Source: Oceanobacillus manasiensis (lineage in GTDB: Bacteria; Bacillota; Bacilli; Bacillales; Amphibacillaceae). From it: a stretch of DNA of 64,000 nucleotides. A model generated the notes under the pieces. The model was not told the DNA's origin. It was given only the letters and a program-made list of their open reading frames with translations, and searched no databases. The number at the start of each line of letters is the position of its first letter. The first letter of the stretch is position 1. Shown in pieces: positions 1 to 8,151 of the stretch. The position numbers and the translations under genes were made by a program. The DNA lies in NCBI RefSeq assembly GCF_000724085.1, contig NZ_CCDL010000001.1, forward strand, positions 868,001 through 932,000, written 5' to 3'.

Positions 1-999
1 GGTCAATCCAAATGCCATTACGACAGGGGCTACACCCATCCACATGTCAAGAATATTTTGCAAGCCTTCTTTTACAAATCTATATAGGCTCGTTTCCTTT
101 TTTCCTCTATCTATTGCCTTTTTATAACCATAAGTGATTACATTATAGCCTTCTGGTATCTCTTCACTAATTCCATCTGAGTTTGAATCGATATAATCAT
201 CAGCTTTTCTAGATAGTGGCGGGATGCGTGGCATAATGAGAGCAGCAATAAAGCCAGCAAATAAGACCGTTAAGTAAAAAGGAACAAACATATGTTGAAG
301 TCCTACCTCACCGATTATGACTAGAGAGAAGGTGATGGACACTATTGAAAATGTGGTACCAATTACAGCTGCTTCTCTTTTCGAGTAATTACCTTCCTCA
401 TATTGTTTACTTGTTAGTAAAATACCGATCGTCCCATCGCCAATCCAAGAAGCGAGAGAGTCAATAGAAGCTCTTCCTGGTAATCGGAATAATGGACGCA
501 TTATTTTTGTCATTAACGTACCAACTAGTTCAAGTAAGCCAAAGTTCATTAAAAGGGGGAGGAATAATCCGGCAAATAAGAACACGGCAAATAGTACATG
601 AAGTAGGTCGTCAAGTAGCATTTTACCGGTGTCTGCACCATGTATAAATGCAGGACCAAGCTCGAAATAAACCATTACAGCAAATATCGCTGCAATGACA
701 CGGGTAATTGTCCAGAAAAGACTTACGTAAAAAAGCTGTTGAAAAAATGGCGTTTTTTGTAAAGCCTCTTTTCCGGCAATCTTTGCAATTAAGGTCATGA
801 CTGCAGTGATCACGATGATGATCATCATGATAGCAGAAAGACGGCCAGCAAGAGCGTCTTGTACCATTCCTGCCAACAATGCAATCGGGATGGTGACCCC
901 ATCCTCTGTGTTGAGAGGGAACATGAATAGAAATACCCCGATTAAAGAAGGGATTATAAACTTAATATGATCACTAATTCTGTATTGATTTTTTTTCAT
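1..999 (-). CDS. YjiH-family membrane protein (nucleoside-recognition/Gate domain), 3' end beyond window
   Basis: Reading the minus strand from ATG at 999 gives 333 codons open to the window edge, so the C-terminus is missing. The protein begins MKKNQYRISDHIKFIIPSL and is a run of hydrophobic helices. A soluble acidic stretch follows (ADDYIDSNSDGISEEIP). The segment around SIDSLASWIGDGTIGILLTS, with its small and polar residues inside a membrane region, is typical of the Gate (nucleoside-recognition) fold found in YjiH and spore-maturation SpmA/SpmB relatives. The substrate is unknown for this family. The gene diverges from the secretion locus to its right and is probably not part of it. The family call is from memory of the motif, so moderate to good certainty. 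Confidence 0.75.
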   Translation of the reverse strand, partial: MKKNQYRISDHIKFIIPSLIGVFLFMFPLNTEDGVTIPIALLAGMVQDALAGRLSAIMMIIIVITAVMTLIAKIAGKEALQKTPFFQQLFYVSLFWTITRVIAAIFAVMVYFELGPAFIHGADTGKMLLDDLLHVLFAVFLFAGLFLPLLMNFGLLELVGTLMTKIMRPLFRLPGRASIDSLASWIGDGTIGILLTSKQYEEGNYSKREAAVIGTTFSIVSITFSLVIIGEVGLQHMFVPFYLTVLFAGFIAALIMPRIPPLSRKADDYIDSNSDGISEEIPEGYNVITYGYKKAIDRGKKETSLYRFVKEGLQNILDMWMGVAPVVMAFGLT

Positions 1000-1451
1000 A
1001 TAAATACCACCTAGGTAACATTAGATTTCTTCTTGGGTTCCTCGTGTAGTCTGTTACAGTTATGCAGTCGTTATAGCCTTTACTATATTTTGTTGTAGTA
1101 AGAGACTATACAAAATCTGACTGGTATTGACTTAAGACTTTTCGGAGCGATCCTACCAGAGAAATACCCTTTCGTATTATAAGCTACTTAGCTATTATAC
1201 GCCAAATATTTATGCATTTAAATGTTTTTTTATACCAATCCTTTCTACATTTATAGTGATATAGCTAAAGGAATATTGTTTCACCTCTTTATTCCTTTTT
1301 CCTAAATATATAAAACCTGTTTCAGAAGAAGGCATTAGCTGATAACAAGTAATCTCCTAAAATAGTAATTAAAAAGTAATAGTAGCCAGTATGAATTGTA
1401 TATTGAAAAGAGGGTTCAGCTACTATTTAAAAGCAGTTGTATCCTTTTTAT
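1000..1451. other. Non-coding AT-rich gap
   Basis: No convincing gene. A weak inverted repeat (AAGGAATA at 1268-1275 against TATTCCTT at 1290-1297, then T-rich) may be a terminator reading rightward, but no gene is seen in front of it. Promoters for the leftward YjiH gene should lie here; none stands out. Confidence 0.4.
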
Positions 1452-1594
1452 CCCGGAGCAACCATACGTAAGACTCCCACTTCAAAAACATGAAGAGAAA
1501 CAGTTAGTTTTTAGTGGGGGAAAAAGGATGCTAACACCCCGATTCGTTCAACTAACATTCAGTGGGGAAGAATATAAGTTACACTTTATTTCTT
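1452..1594 (+). repeat. Structured intergenic repeat, copy A (partly decayed)
   Basis: Starts CCCGGAGCAACC and contains GTAAGACTCCCACTTC, CTAACACCCCGATTCG and TTCAACTAACATTCAGTGGG, all shared with copies at 19531 and 21257. The ascending arm of the 3' hairpin is present, but the descending arm (CCCACTGATTG in the other copies) is deleted. The element ends AAGTTACACTTTATT. The outer CCGTCCGT/ACGGACG pairing of the other copies is also weakened here (CCATACGT against AGGATGC). A short open frame across it is not a gene. See the other copies for the family interpretation. Confidence 0.85.
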
Positions 1595-1990
1595 AATGGT
1601 TAAATCTGTGAGGATTTTGTCCTCATGGATAAATATATATTCCACTATAATTAATTTATAAGTAAAAAAACGTGGGGTATATAGGTATAATGGTTTAGTT
1701 AAATTATCTTGAATTTAAGATATTATGAACCGATTAACCTACAAATCTCCAATAAGCGGAAAAAAATAGGGATATAACATGTCGTAAAAAGTCGAAGTTT
1801 GTCAAAAAACGCATTATATGAACAAATGTAGGAAGGATTTATTAATTTCTTCATTTTTTAGGTATATCGTTTTATTTTCACTTAATCCTAGTATATATCG
1901 TTGATTTAAATGTTAATATCTTCTAATCTTGTAGTTAGAAAGTGCCTAACTTTCAGCTATTCATACTTTAGAAAAGGGAGATGAAGAATA
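1595..1990. promoter_or_regulatory. AT-rich leader region before esxA
   Basis: About 400 bp without a gene. It holds a small hairpin (TGAGGA/TCCTCA around 1607-1625). Near 1932-1957, close to the esxA ribosome binding site AAAGGGAG, is an overlapping dyad (GAAAGT...ACTTTC, with AGTTAG...CTAACT nested). The promoter of the secretion operon must be here or just upstream; I could not fix one -35/-10 pair with confidence. Confidence 0.35.
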
Positions 1991-2287
1991 ATGGCAGGAC
2001 AAATTCGTATGAGTCCAGAGGAACTAAAGTCACGTGCAGAGGTGTATGGTCAAGGTTCAGATCAGATCAATGAAGTTTTAAATAAGTTGAGTAACGTGCA
2101 GGATCAATTAAGAGGCGAATGGGAAGGTCGCGCCTTTGAACGCTTTGATGATCAATTTATTGAGCTTTCTCATAAAGTGCAGGACTTCTCACAGCTTTTA
2201 TTAGAGATCCAGACACAATTGAAGAAGACTGCTCAGGCAGTTCAAGATCAAGATGTTGCGCTTTCTCAAAACTTCGGTCTAAGATAA
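1991..2287 (+). CDS. esxA: WXG100 protein EsxA/YukE
   Basis: A small secreted helical-hairpin protein of 98 residues, the usual WXG100 length. The signature W-x-G appears as WEG in LRGEWEGRAF near residue 45, between two predicted helices. There is no signal peptide, as expected for a substrate exported by the FtsK-type ATPase of the type VII system. It is preceded by a good ribosome binding site (AAAGGGAG) and followed by a hairpin with a T-run. It can therefore be made in excess of the downstream machinery genes. Its first position in the cluster, followed by esaA-essA-esaB-essB-essC, is the standard type VIIb order. Confidence 0.95.
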   Translation: MAGQIRMSPEELKSRAEVYGQGSDQINEVLNKLSNVQDQLRGEWEGRAFERFDDQFIELSHKVQDFSQLLLEIQTQLKKTAQAVQDQDVALSQNFGLR

Positions 2288-2332
2288 ATCTTCAGGTAAC
2301 CTGATACATTTAGAGTATAGGTATAGAAGTTA

Positions 2333-2371
2333 TGAGCTACACGTGAAAGCCAATGTGTAGCTCGGACTTTT
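2333..2371 (+). terminator. Hairpin after esxA (terminator or attenuator)
   Basis: GAGCTACAC (2333-2341) pairs perfectly with GTGTAGCTC (2354-2362). After three bases comes a CTTTTT run. It separates esxA from esaA, which would give an abundant short esxA transcript and less read-through. Confidence 0.75.
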
Positions 2372-2475
2372 TCTGCGCATTTTTCTAACAATCCCTTAAG
2401 CAATTATTACCTTTTTAATATAAACGTTTTGAATATATACCCTGTAATTTCGATATAAGGTAGGAGATGTAAAAC

Positions 2476-5400
2476 ATGAAAAAAAGTATCCTTCAGCTGT
2501 CCTTTTTTTTGTTACTCATTTTAACATTAGTATTCGGTTTGTCCTTTATCTCATTAGACCGAAATACTACACAGGAAGAAGATACTAAAGAGGAAAGAAT
2601 GTCTATTGCCCTAGTTAATGAAGATAACGGCACAACTTTTGATGGAGTGGGGTTAGATTTTGGCGATACTTTTGTTAAAAGTATTAATCAAAATAACCAT
2701 GATTGGTATGTTGTTAGTCGAGGGGTTGCAGAAAGTGGATTAGAACGTAACACCTATGACATGATGATTGTAATTCCACAAGATTTCTCTGAAAAAGCAT
2801 TATCCATTGATTCAGAGTCACCAGAACACGTCGTGCTAAATTATAAAATAAATGCCTCTGACAGTGAACTGATTCGGGCAAATGCAGAGGAAACAGCTAG
2901 TAATATTTTAAATGATTTTAACCGCAGGATAATAGATGTCTATTTTGCTAGTGTTATTGGTAATTTGCAGAATGCCCAAGATGATGTGGCAGAATTTGTA
3001 GAGGAATATGAGAAATTGACATATACATATAACCATAACGTACATGCTCCTCTTTCAGGTTATACTGACCAATTCAGCATGGTTAAAGATAATACAGAAA
3101 TGTCGAAAACATACTTTAACGGTTTTGAAAATACATTAGGTTCTTATGAAGAAAATCTTGTAGAGCAATTGAATGGATTTGAAAATTACCAATCTAATAT
3201 TGAGGATGTGGCAGACACAAAGCAGAGTAATAGTGTCCTCGTAAACGATTTTGCAGACCAGTTAAGTAGCTTTCAGAATAGCTTAAACAGTGGAGATATG
3301 AATAGCCAGCTTCAAAGCCTTCAAGATTCAAATGATTTTATTAATGCTCAATTTCGTTTAAATAAAGAAAATGAGGGAGATTTGATCGACAATATTGCCT
3401 TTCATACAAGAGGCTTGCAAAATCGCCTTCTTAATCTGTTAGGCGAGATCGAGATGGAGCAAGAGAGTTTTGATATAGAAACGGTTAATAATAAAGTAAG
3501 AGAACAGTTAGCTGCCAATATTAGTGACGCGTTTGATGGAAATGACCAAATGACAGCATTGTTAGTGATCCAAGAGGATAGGTTATTAGATGAAATTGAA
3601 AAACAGATTTCGCAACTCCCTTCATTAGATGAAGGTGCTTTGGAGGGAAGTGATCTTTCTCCAGAAATGATTCGGGAAATACAAAATGTAATGAAAGTGA
3701 CAAAGAAATACAATGATGAATGGAAGAATGTTCATTCGACAAATCGAGACCTAATATTACCGGAACATATTCAAGCATTAAAAGAAAACTTAAATCGCCA
3801 AGGCGTAACATTAACTGAAACAGTCCAATTGCCAGAATCGGAAAAGCCACTTAGAGAATTCAAAGTAACTGACATTCCAGATGGATTTACTGTTAGCAAA
3901 TTATCTTTGCAGCTTGAAGGTGGAGAAGAGCAGACATTTTATCGGTACAAAGAAAATGATGTCATTGAGTTGCCTACATATCAAAGTGGAAAATTTACGG
4001 TTACTTTGACCCTTCGGTTAAAGGATGAGTATTTAGCTAAACCGCTTGATGTGTACGATATAAAGCAATGGAAATGGGAGTTATATCAAGTAGATAAAGC
4101 AGATGCTGATCAATCGAATCCAGATGAGGCAGTGGAAGAAGAGCCAAAAGTAAAAAATCCCGACCCATTAGTTTCAAGATCTAAATCTGATAAAACCAAA
4201 AATGATCTCGGGATCATAAATGTTACGAATAACGAGGATACAAATAACGAGGAAGAACCTGTTACTGAATCAGACGATGAAAATAATGATACAAATGATC
4301 AGGACAATAACCAAGACGATACTACTGAGAACGAAAACGGGCAAGATAATTCAAATGAAGATACGGAAGAGGAAAATGCTGAGTCGAATGAAGACGAGGA
4401 GAGTCCGGGTGAAGACGGTGCACCGGGTGAGGGAAGTGACGAAGAACCAGCAGATGGAGACGAGCCGAATGGCGGAGAAGAAGATAGCAATCACGAAGAA
4501 GAGATCCCAGATGATAAGGATGAAGATCAAAAGGAAATTGAAATAGTTGAAATTGATCATCATTATATTCGTCATTCTGTTAAGACACCTGTAATTGATG
4601 AGGCAACAGAAAACTTAATTCACGCAGTGGAAAATACAATTGCACCATATCAACAGTTGCAATCTTCATATGAAATATATTTTGGACTGGATTTAACATG
4701 CAAAAATGTAGATTCAAAGAATTGTGGAAGTGTAAGCAATGACAAAAGCTTAGCTGAGTTGGCTTCTAATCAATCATTACACGCCCTGTTTAATAAAGAT
4801 ATAGGAGAATTGATGACAGATTATATTGCGAATCAAGTCATTCAAGATGTGGCGAATGAAATTAGACAACCGTTAGCAGATTATGAAAATCAACTTTTAG
4901 GTTATCAAAATTATACTAATGAAACTATGAGGCAAGCAGAGGAATTAGCAGCTACCGTAGTAAATACGAGAGAAACTGCTCGTATCTTAAATGAAAACCT
5001 ACAGTCTGCCGTAGAGAATATCACCGAATGGCGAGATCAAAGCATAAGCCTAGTTGATAGCCAGTCAGAAATTCAGAATACGAACGAATCAGAGCAGACA
5101 ATGCTCATGTCTCTTAGTGAAGGCTTTCGTCCAGTATTGAGCCAAAGTCAAGCTCTTGCAGAACAAGCATCCAATAATAACAATGAAGCAGAAGCAGTTT
5201 ATCAATCATTTGATCAAATTGAAAAACAAGCTGATTCCATTCAACAGAGCGGAACAGATTTAGTTCAAGGAGCAGAGACTCTCGCTAATACGATGACAAA
5301 TAAATTAGTAAGTGATCAAGATTTTGTGGAGAACTTTACCAATGTAATGGCAAACAGCCGAATTGGTGACAGGCAAAATGAAGATTTGTATGAATTCTTA

Positions 5401-6039
5401 GCCAACCCTGTTGAAACAAAAAATGAAGGAGTCCTAACAGAGAGTGCTGAAAACTTTACTGCTTATTTCCTTGTATTGATTTGTTTCCTTGTTGCCTTGT
5501 TTACCAGCTATGGTATTTCTACTTTCAATCAGAAACGGATAGCAGAAAACCATTTTGAAGAAGAAAGATCTATTATCGGAAAAAATGGATTAATTACAGG
5601 TATTGTTGCTTCTATCGGTGTATTGGAAGGGCTAGTGTTAGGCTCCGTATCTGCATACTTACTCGATTTGGGTGGCGGAAAACTTATACTTTGGATTGGG
5701 TTAATGATTTTAATTATGGTTACCCTTGTCCTTGTAGCAACCTATTTATTAAGACAATTGAAAATGCTAGGTATGTTTATTTTACTAGGTGTACTAAGCA
5801 TGTATTTGTTTTTCACCAATGCATTAACCAACAGTTTGTCTGGTGTGGCAACCTGGCGAGATTATTCTCCATTACAATATGTCGAAAGACTGCTGAACAG
5901 AGTGGTGCTTGGTTCGTCTGATTATAGCTTTATTGTGTTAGGTCTGATTGCTATTGCGATAATCGCTCTTGTTGCTAATCTTTTCGTTATTACCAAAAGA
6001 TCTAGTGAGACAACTGAGGATGATGAGAATGCTGCTTAA
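2476..6039 (+). CDS. esaA: Type VII secretion protein EsaA (YueB-like)
   Basis: Large membrane protein of 1187 residues with one N-terminal membrane helix (about 5-27), a long extracellular part and five or so C-terminal membrane helices (about 995-1175). This is the EsaA/YueB layout. B. subtilis YueB, the receptor of phage SPP1, is a little shorter. The extra length is largely a low-complexity acidic segment at about residues 541-695, rich in E, D, N and G (for example NEDEESPGEDGAPGEG), inserted in the extracellular domain. Ribosome binding site GGAG precedes the ATG. The 3' end overlaps essA. In related systems EsaA forms an elongated surface-exposed part of the secretion machine. Confidence 0.92.
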   Translation: MKKSILQLSFFLLLILTLVFGLSFISLDRNTTQEEDTKEERMSIALVNEDNGTTFDGVGLDFGDTFVKSINQNNHDWYVVSRGVAESGLERNTYDMMIVIPQDFSEKALSIDSESPEHVVLNYKINASDSELIRANAEETASNILNDFNRRIIDVYFASVIGNLQNAQDDVAEFVEEYEKLTYTYNHNVHAPLSGYTDQFSMVKDNTEMSKTYFNGFENTLGSYEENLVEQLNGFENYQSNIEDVADTKQSNSVLVNDFADQLSSFQNSLNSGDMNSQLQSLQDSNDFINAQFRLNKENEGDLIDNIAFHTRGLQNRLLNLLGEIEMEQESFDIETVNNKVREQLAANISDAFDGNDQMTALLVIQEDRLLDEIEKQISQLPSLDEGALEGSDLSPEMIREIQNVMKVTKKYNDEWKNVHSTNRDLILPEHIQALKENLNRQGVTLTETVQLPESEKPLREFKVTDIPDGFTVSKLSLQLEGGEEQTFYRYKENDVIELPTYQSGKFTVTLTLRLKDEYLAKPLDVYDIKQWKWELYQVDKADADQSNPDEAVEEEPKVKNPDPLVSRSKSDKTKNDLGIINVTNNEDTNNEEEPVTESDDENNDTNDQDNNQDDTTENENGQDNSNEDTEEENAESNEDEESPGEDGAPGEGSDEEPADGDEPNGGEEDSNHEEEIPDDKDEDQKEIEIVEIDHHYIRHSVKTPVIDEATENLIHAVENTIAPYQQLQSSYEIYFGLDLTCKNVDSKNCGSVSNDKSLAELASNQSLHALFNKDIGELMTDYIANQVIQDVANEIRQPLADYENQLLGYQNYTNETMRQAEELAATVVNTRETARILNENLQSAVENITEWRDQSISLVDSQSEIQNTNESEQTMLMSLSEGFRPVLSQSQALAEQASNNNNEAEAVYQSFDQIEKQADSIQQSGTDLVQGAETLANTMTNKLVSDQDFVENFTNVMANSRIGDRQNEDLYEFLANPVETKNEGVLTESAENFTAYFLVLICFLVALFTSYGISTFNQKRIAENHFEEERSIIGKNGLITGIVASIGVLEGLVLGSVSAYLLDLGGGKLILWIGLMILIMVTLVLVATYLLRQLKMLGMFILLGVLSMYLFFTNALTNSLSGVATWRDYSPLQYVERLLNRVVLGSSDYSFIVLGLIAIAIIALVANLFVITKRSSETTEDDENAA

Positions 6040-6520
6040 GAAAAATTGCTGCATCCTAGTAATTTTGTATTGTTTATTCCTTCTGCTGACACCAATATCC
6101 GTGTCAGCAGAAGATAATGAAAAAGAAAGTAAAGGAAAAATGAACTGGAAGATTGATCGAATTATCGAGAAAGAATCAGAAGGTGAAAGAAATAATCGGG
6201 AAACAGAACTAGAAAAAAGGTTCCCTGATTTATTTAAAGAAGCAACCTATGAAGCTATTTCAAAGGTGAAAAAAGAAGAACAACAGTCAATGACACAACT
6301 CCAACAAGACCTGTTCGCCACAGAAATAGAGGCGAATACAATGGTTGATGATATAAAACAAACATTGTTTACAGATGATTATGTGGCGCCAGTAGCGGCC
6401 AACACAGCAGAAGAAGAAGAACGTAATGGGAGTTCCTCCTTGTTGATAGCAGGTTTTGCCATGCTTGGTTTATTAATTTGTGGCGGCGTATATATTATGT
6501 ATCAGAGATTGGCTGACTAG
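6029..6520 (+). CDS. essA: Type VII secretion protein EssA
   Basis: 163 residues. I chose the ATG at 6029, which overlaps the end of esaA and has GAGG nine bases upstream. The reading frame stays open further left, but those residues belong to the overlap. The protein has an N-terminal hydrophobic signal or anchor (ILVILYCLFLLLTPISVSA), a charged, probably coiled extracellular middle, and a C-terminal membrane helix (SSLLIAGFAMLGLLICGGVYI). This two-anchor layout and its place between esaA and esaB identify EssA, an essential small membrane part of the type VIIb machine. Confidence 0.88.
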   Translation: MLLKKNCCILVILYCLFLLLTPISVSAEDNEKESKGKMNWKIDRIIEKESEGERNNRETELEKRFPDLFKEATYEAISKVKKEEQQSMTQLQQDLFATEIEANTMVDDIKQTLFTDDYVAPVAANTAEEEERNGSSSLLIAGFAMLGLLICGGVYIMYQRLAD

Positions 6521-6532
6521 GGGTGTGAAGCT

Positions 6533-6823
6533 ATGGATAATAGCCATATAGATGTAACGATAGATTTTAGCGAATGTGGAATAGGGAGCAGTTACGATCT
6601 GCGTATTCCTGTTCAAATAACAGTGAAGCAATTGTTATGGGATCTCATGCAAACATTAAAAATGGGTCAGTTAGGTATATCCAAGTCTGCCTTAAAAGTG
6701 AAGACGAAAGAGCTATTACTAGCCGATGATGATATGTTAATAGATTATCCTGTAACGAGCGGTGACATTATCACGGTGCTTTGTGACGATGCGACAAGAT
6801 CGAAAAAGGAGCAAGAAAAATGA
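6533..6823 (+). CDS. esaB: EsaB/YukD ubiquitin-like protein
   Basis: 96-residue cytosolic protein beginning MDNSHIDVTIDF. Length and pattern fit the YukD/EsaB ubiquitin-like beta-grasp fold, here with a charged C-terminal tail (ATRSKKEQEK). It has been linked to regulation or assembly of the type VIIb system in other species. It lies 12 bp after essA with a GGGGTGTGAAG binding site, and its stop overlaps the start of essB (ATGA), implying translational coupling. Confidence 0.9.
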   Translation: MDNSHIDVTIDFSECGIGSSYDLRIPVQITVKQLLWDLMQTLKMGQLGISKSALKVKTKELLLADDDMLIDYPVTSGDIITVLCDDATRSKKEQEK

Positions 6824-8046
6824 GAGAAAAAACAATGGAATTCAATAAACTGACTTTGCCATTTACTATTTCCGATGATAAATGGGAACTGCGCTTAGCT
6901 AAATCACAAACACGTGTAAAAGATCCCCAGCAAATTCGGATGTTAACGGATGCCACAGAGGAATCATTTGTCCCATTAGAAGTGAAAGAGGAAGGAGATG
7001 CTTTCACTTTTTCCTTTTTTGTTGATCCAAGAAAAAAACATTGGAAAGACATACAGCAGCTACACCGCCATGAAAAATTACGTTTACTTTGCAACCTTTC
7101 CCATTTGAGAAAGTTTCTTTCATCTCGTTTAACTTTTTTTATTCACCCGGATAATGTTCTATTTAATGATAATCTCGACCCCCTACTGATTTACCGTGGT
7201 GTGCGTAATATAATCCCGCCTTTTGAACTGAACGAGCAGGAACTTATAAAACAATTAAAATGTTTCAGTATCGCGCTTCTTTCTAGTAAATATACGTTTG
7301 AACAGCTTTACAACGGCACTTTAGAGATGGCGAAAGATACCGAATTTGAAAAGCAAGTTCATCAAAAAGAAGACTTGGATCAATTTATCCAGTATTTACA
7401 TACAACGTATCATGAGGAACAAGAAAAGACGGACAAAACAATGAAGCTTGTTCCTGCGGGGAAATTCAGTTTGTTTAAACGATTGGCGATTTCTTTTATT
7501 ATCATTGCTGTTTTATTAGCGATACCACTCATTTACATTGGTGTCATAAGCATTCCGCATCAACAGAGTTTACTGGACGCCCATGAAGAGTATCTCGCAT
7601 CAAATTATGGTGACGTAATAACCACATTAAACGGAAAAGAAGCCGAAGATTTTCCAAAGGCAACTAAATACATTCTTGCTCATTCTTATCTAACAACAGA
7701 ACAGTTATCGGAAAATGATAAAGCATCGATTATGAAAAACATTAGTTTAAATAGTGATAAGGATTATTTGCTTTATTGGATTTATAATGGTCGTGGCGAC
7801 TTTGATTCGGCAATGGATAAAGCAAAATATCTAGATGATCCCCAATTGATAATGTATGGACTGATAAAACAGATTGAGCAGGCGAGAAACGATCCTGATT
7901 TAAGCGGAGCAGAACGGGATGAAACAGTTAGTAAGTTACAAGACGACCTGCGCCAATATGAAGATGAACTTGGTTTAAGTGATGAAGAGGATCAATTCGA
8001 AGAGGAAACAGAAGAAAATGAAGAACCAGCTACAGAAGAAGAGTAA
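6820..8046 (+). CDS. essB: Type VII secretion protein EssB (YukC-like)
   Basis: 408 residues. The N-terminal 215 or so residues fit the cytosolic pseudokinase-like domain of EssB/YukC. A single membrane helix follows at about 223-246 (ISFIIIAVLLAIPLIYIGVI). The C-terminal part is extracellular and helical, and it ends in a highly acidic tail (EEDQFEEETEENEEPATEEE). YukC forms dimers that contact EssC and other machine parts in related systems. The start overlaps esaB by four bases. Confidence 0.92.
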   Translation: MREKTMEFNKLTLPFTISDDKWELRLAKSQTRVKDPQQIRMLTDATEESFVPLEVKEEGDAFTFSFFVDPRKKHWKDIQQLHRHEKLRLLCNLSHLRKFLSSRLTFFIHPDNVLFNDNLDPLLIYRGVRNIIPPFELNEQELIKQLKCFSIALLSSKYTFEQLYNGTLEMAKDTEFEKQVHQKEDLDQFIQYLHTTYHEEQEKTDKTMKLVPAGKFSLFKRLAISFIIIAVLLAIPLIYIGVISIPHQQSLLDAHEEYLASNYGDVITTLNGKEAEDFPKATKYILAHSYLTTEQLSENDKASIMKNISLNSDKDYLLYWIYNGRGDFDSAMDKAKYLDDPQLIMYGLIKQIEQARNDPDLSGAERDETVSKLQDDLRQYEDELGLSDEEDQFEEETEENEEPATEEE

Positions 8047-8151
8047 TCATTCATAATGGCAAAGTTTGTGATAACTAGGCTAGCAGATGAAAATAGCTGA
8101 GATACAGGGTTACGTAATTGGCAGGTAATTGGTGAAGAGAGGAAGAAATAG

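Noticed and set aside
1396-1596. Open frame of 66 codons across repeat copy A
   Set aside because: It lies on a structured repeat. The similar frame at 21216-21398 owes its resemblance to the DNA repeat, and neither has a convincing binding site.
4220-4575. Open frames in other registers over the acidic part of esaA
   Set aside because: Low-complexity GAA/GAT-rich DNA opens several frames; the products are runs of K, R, T and S without sense.
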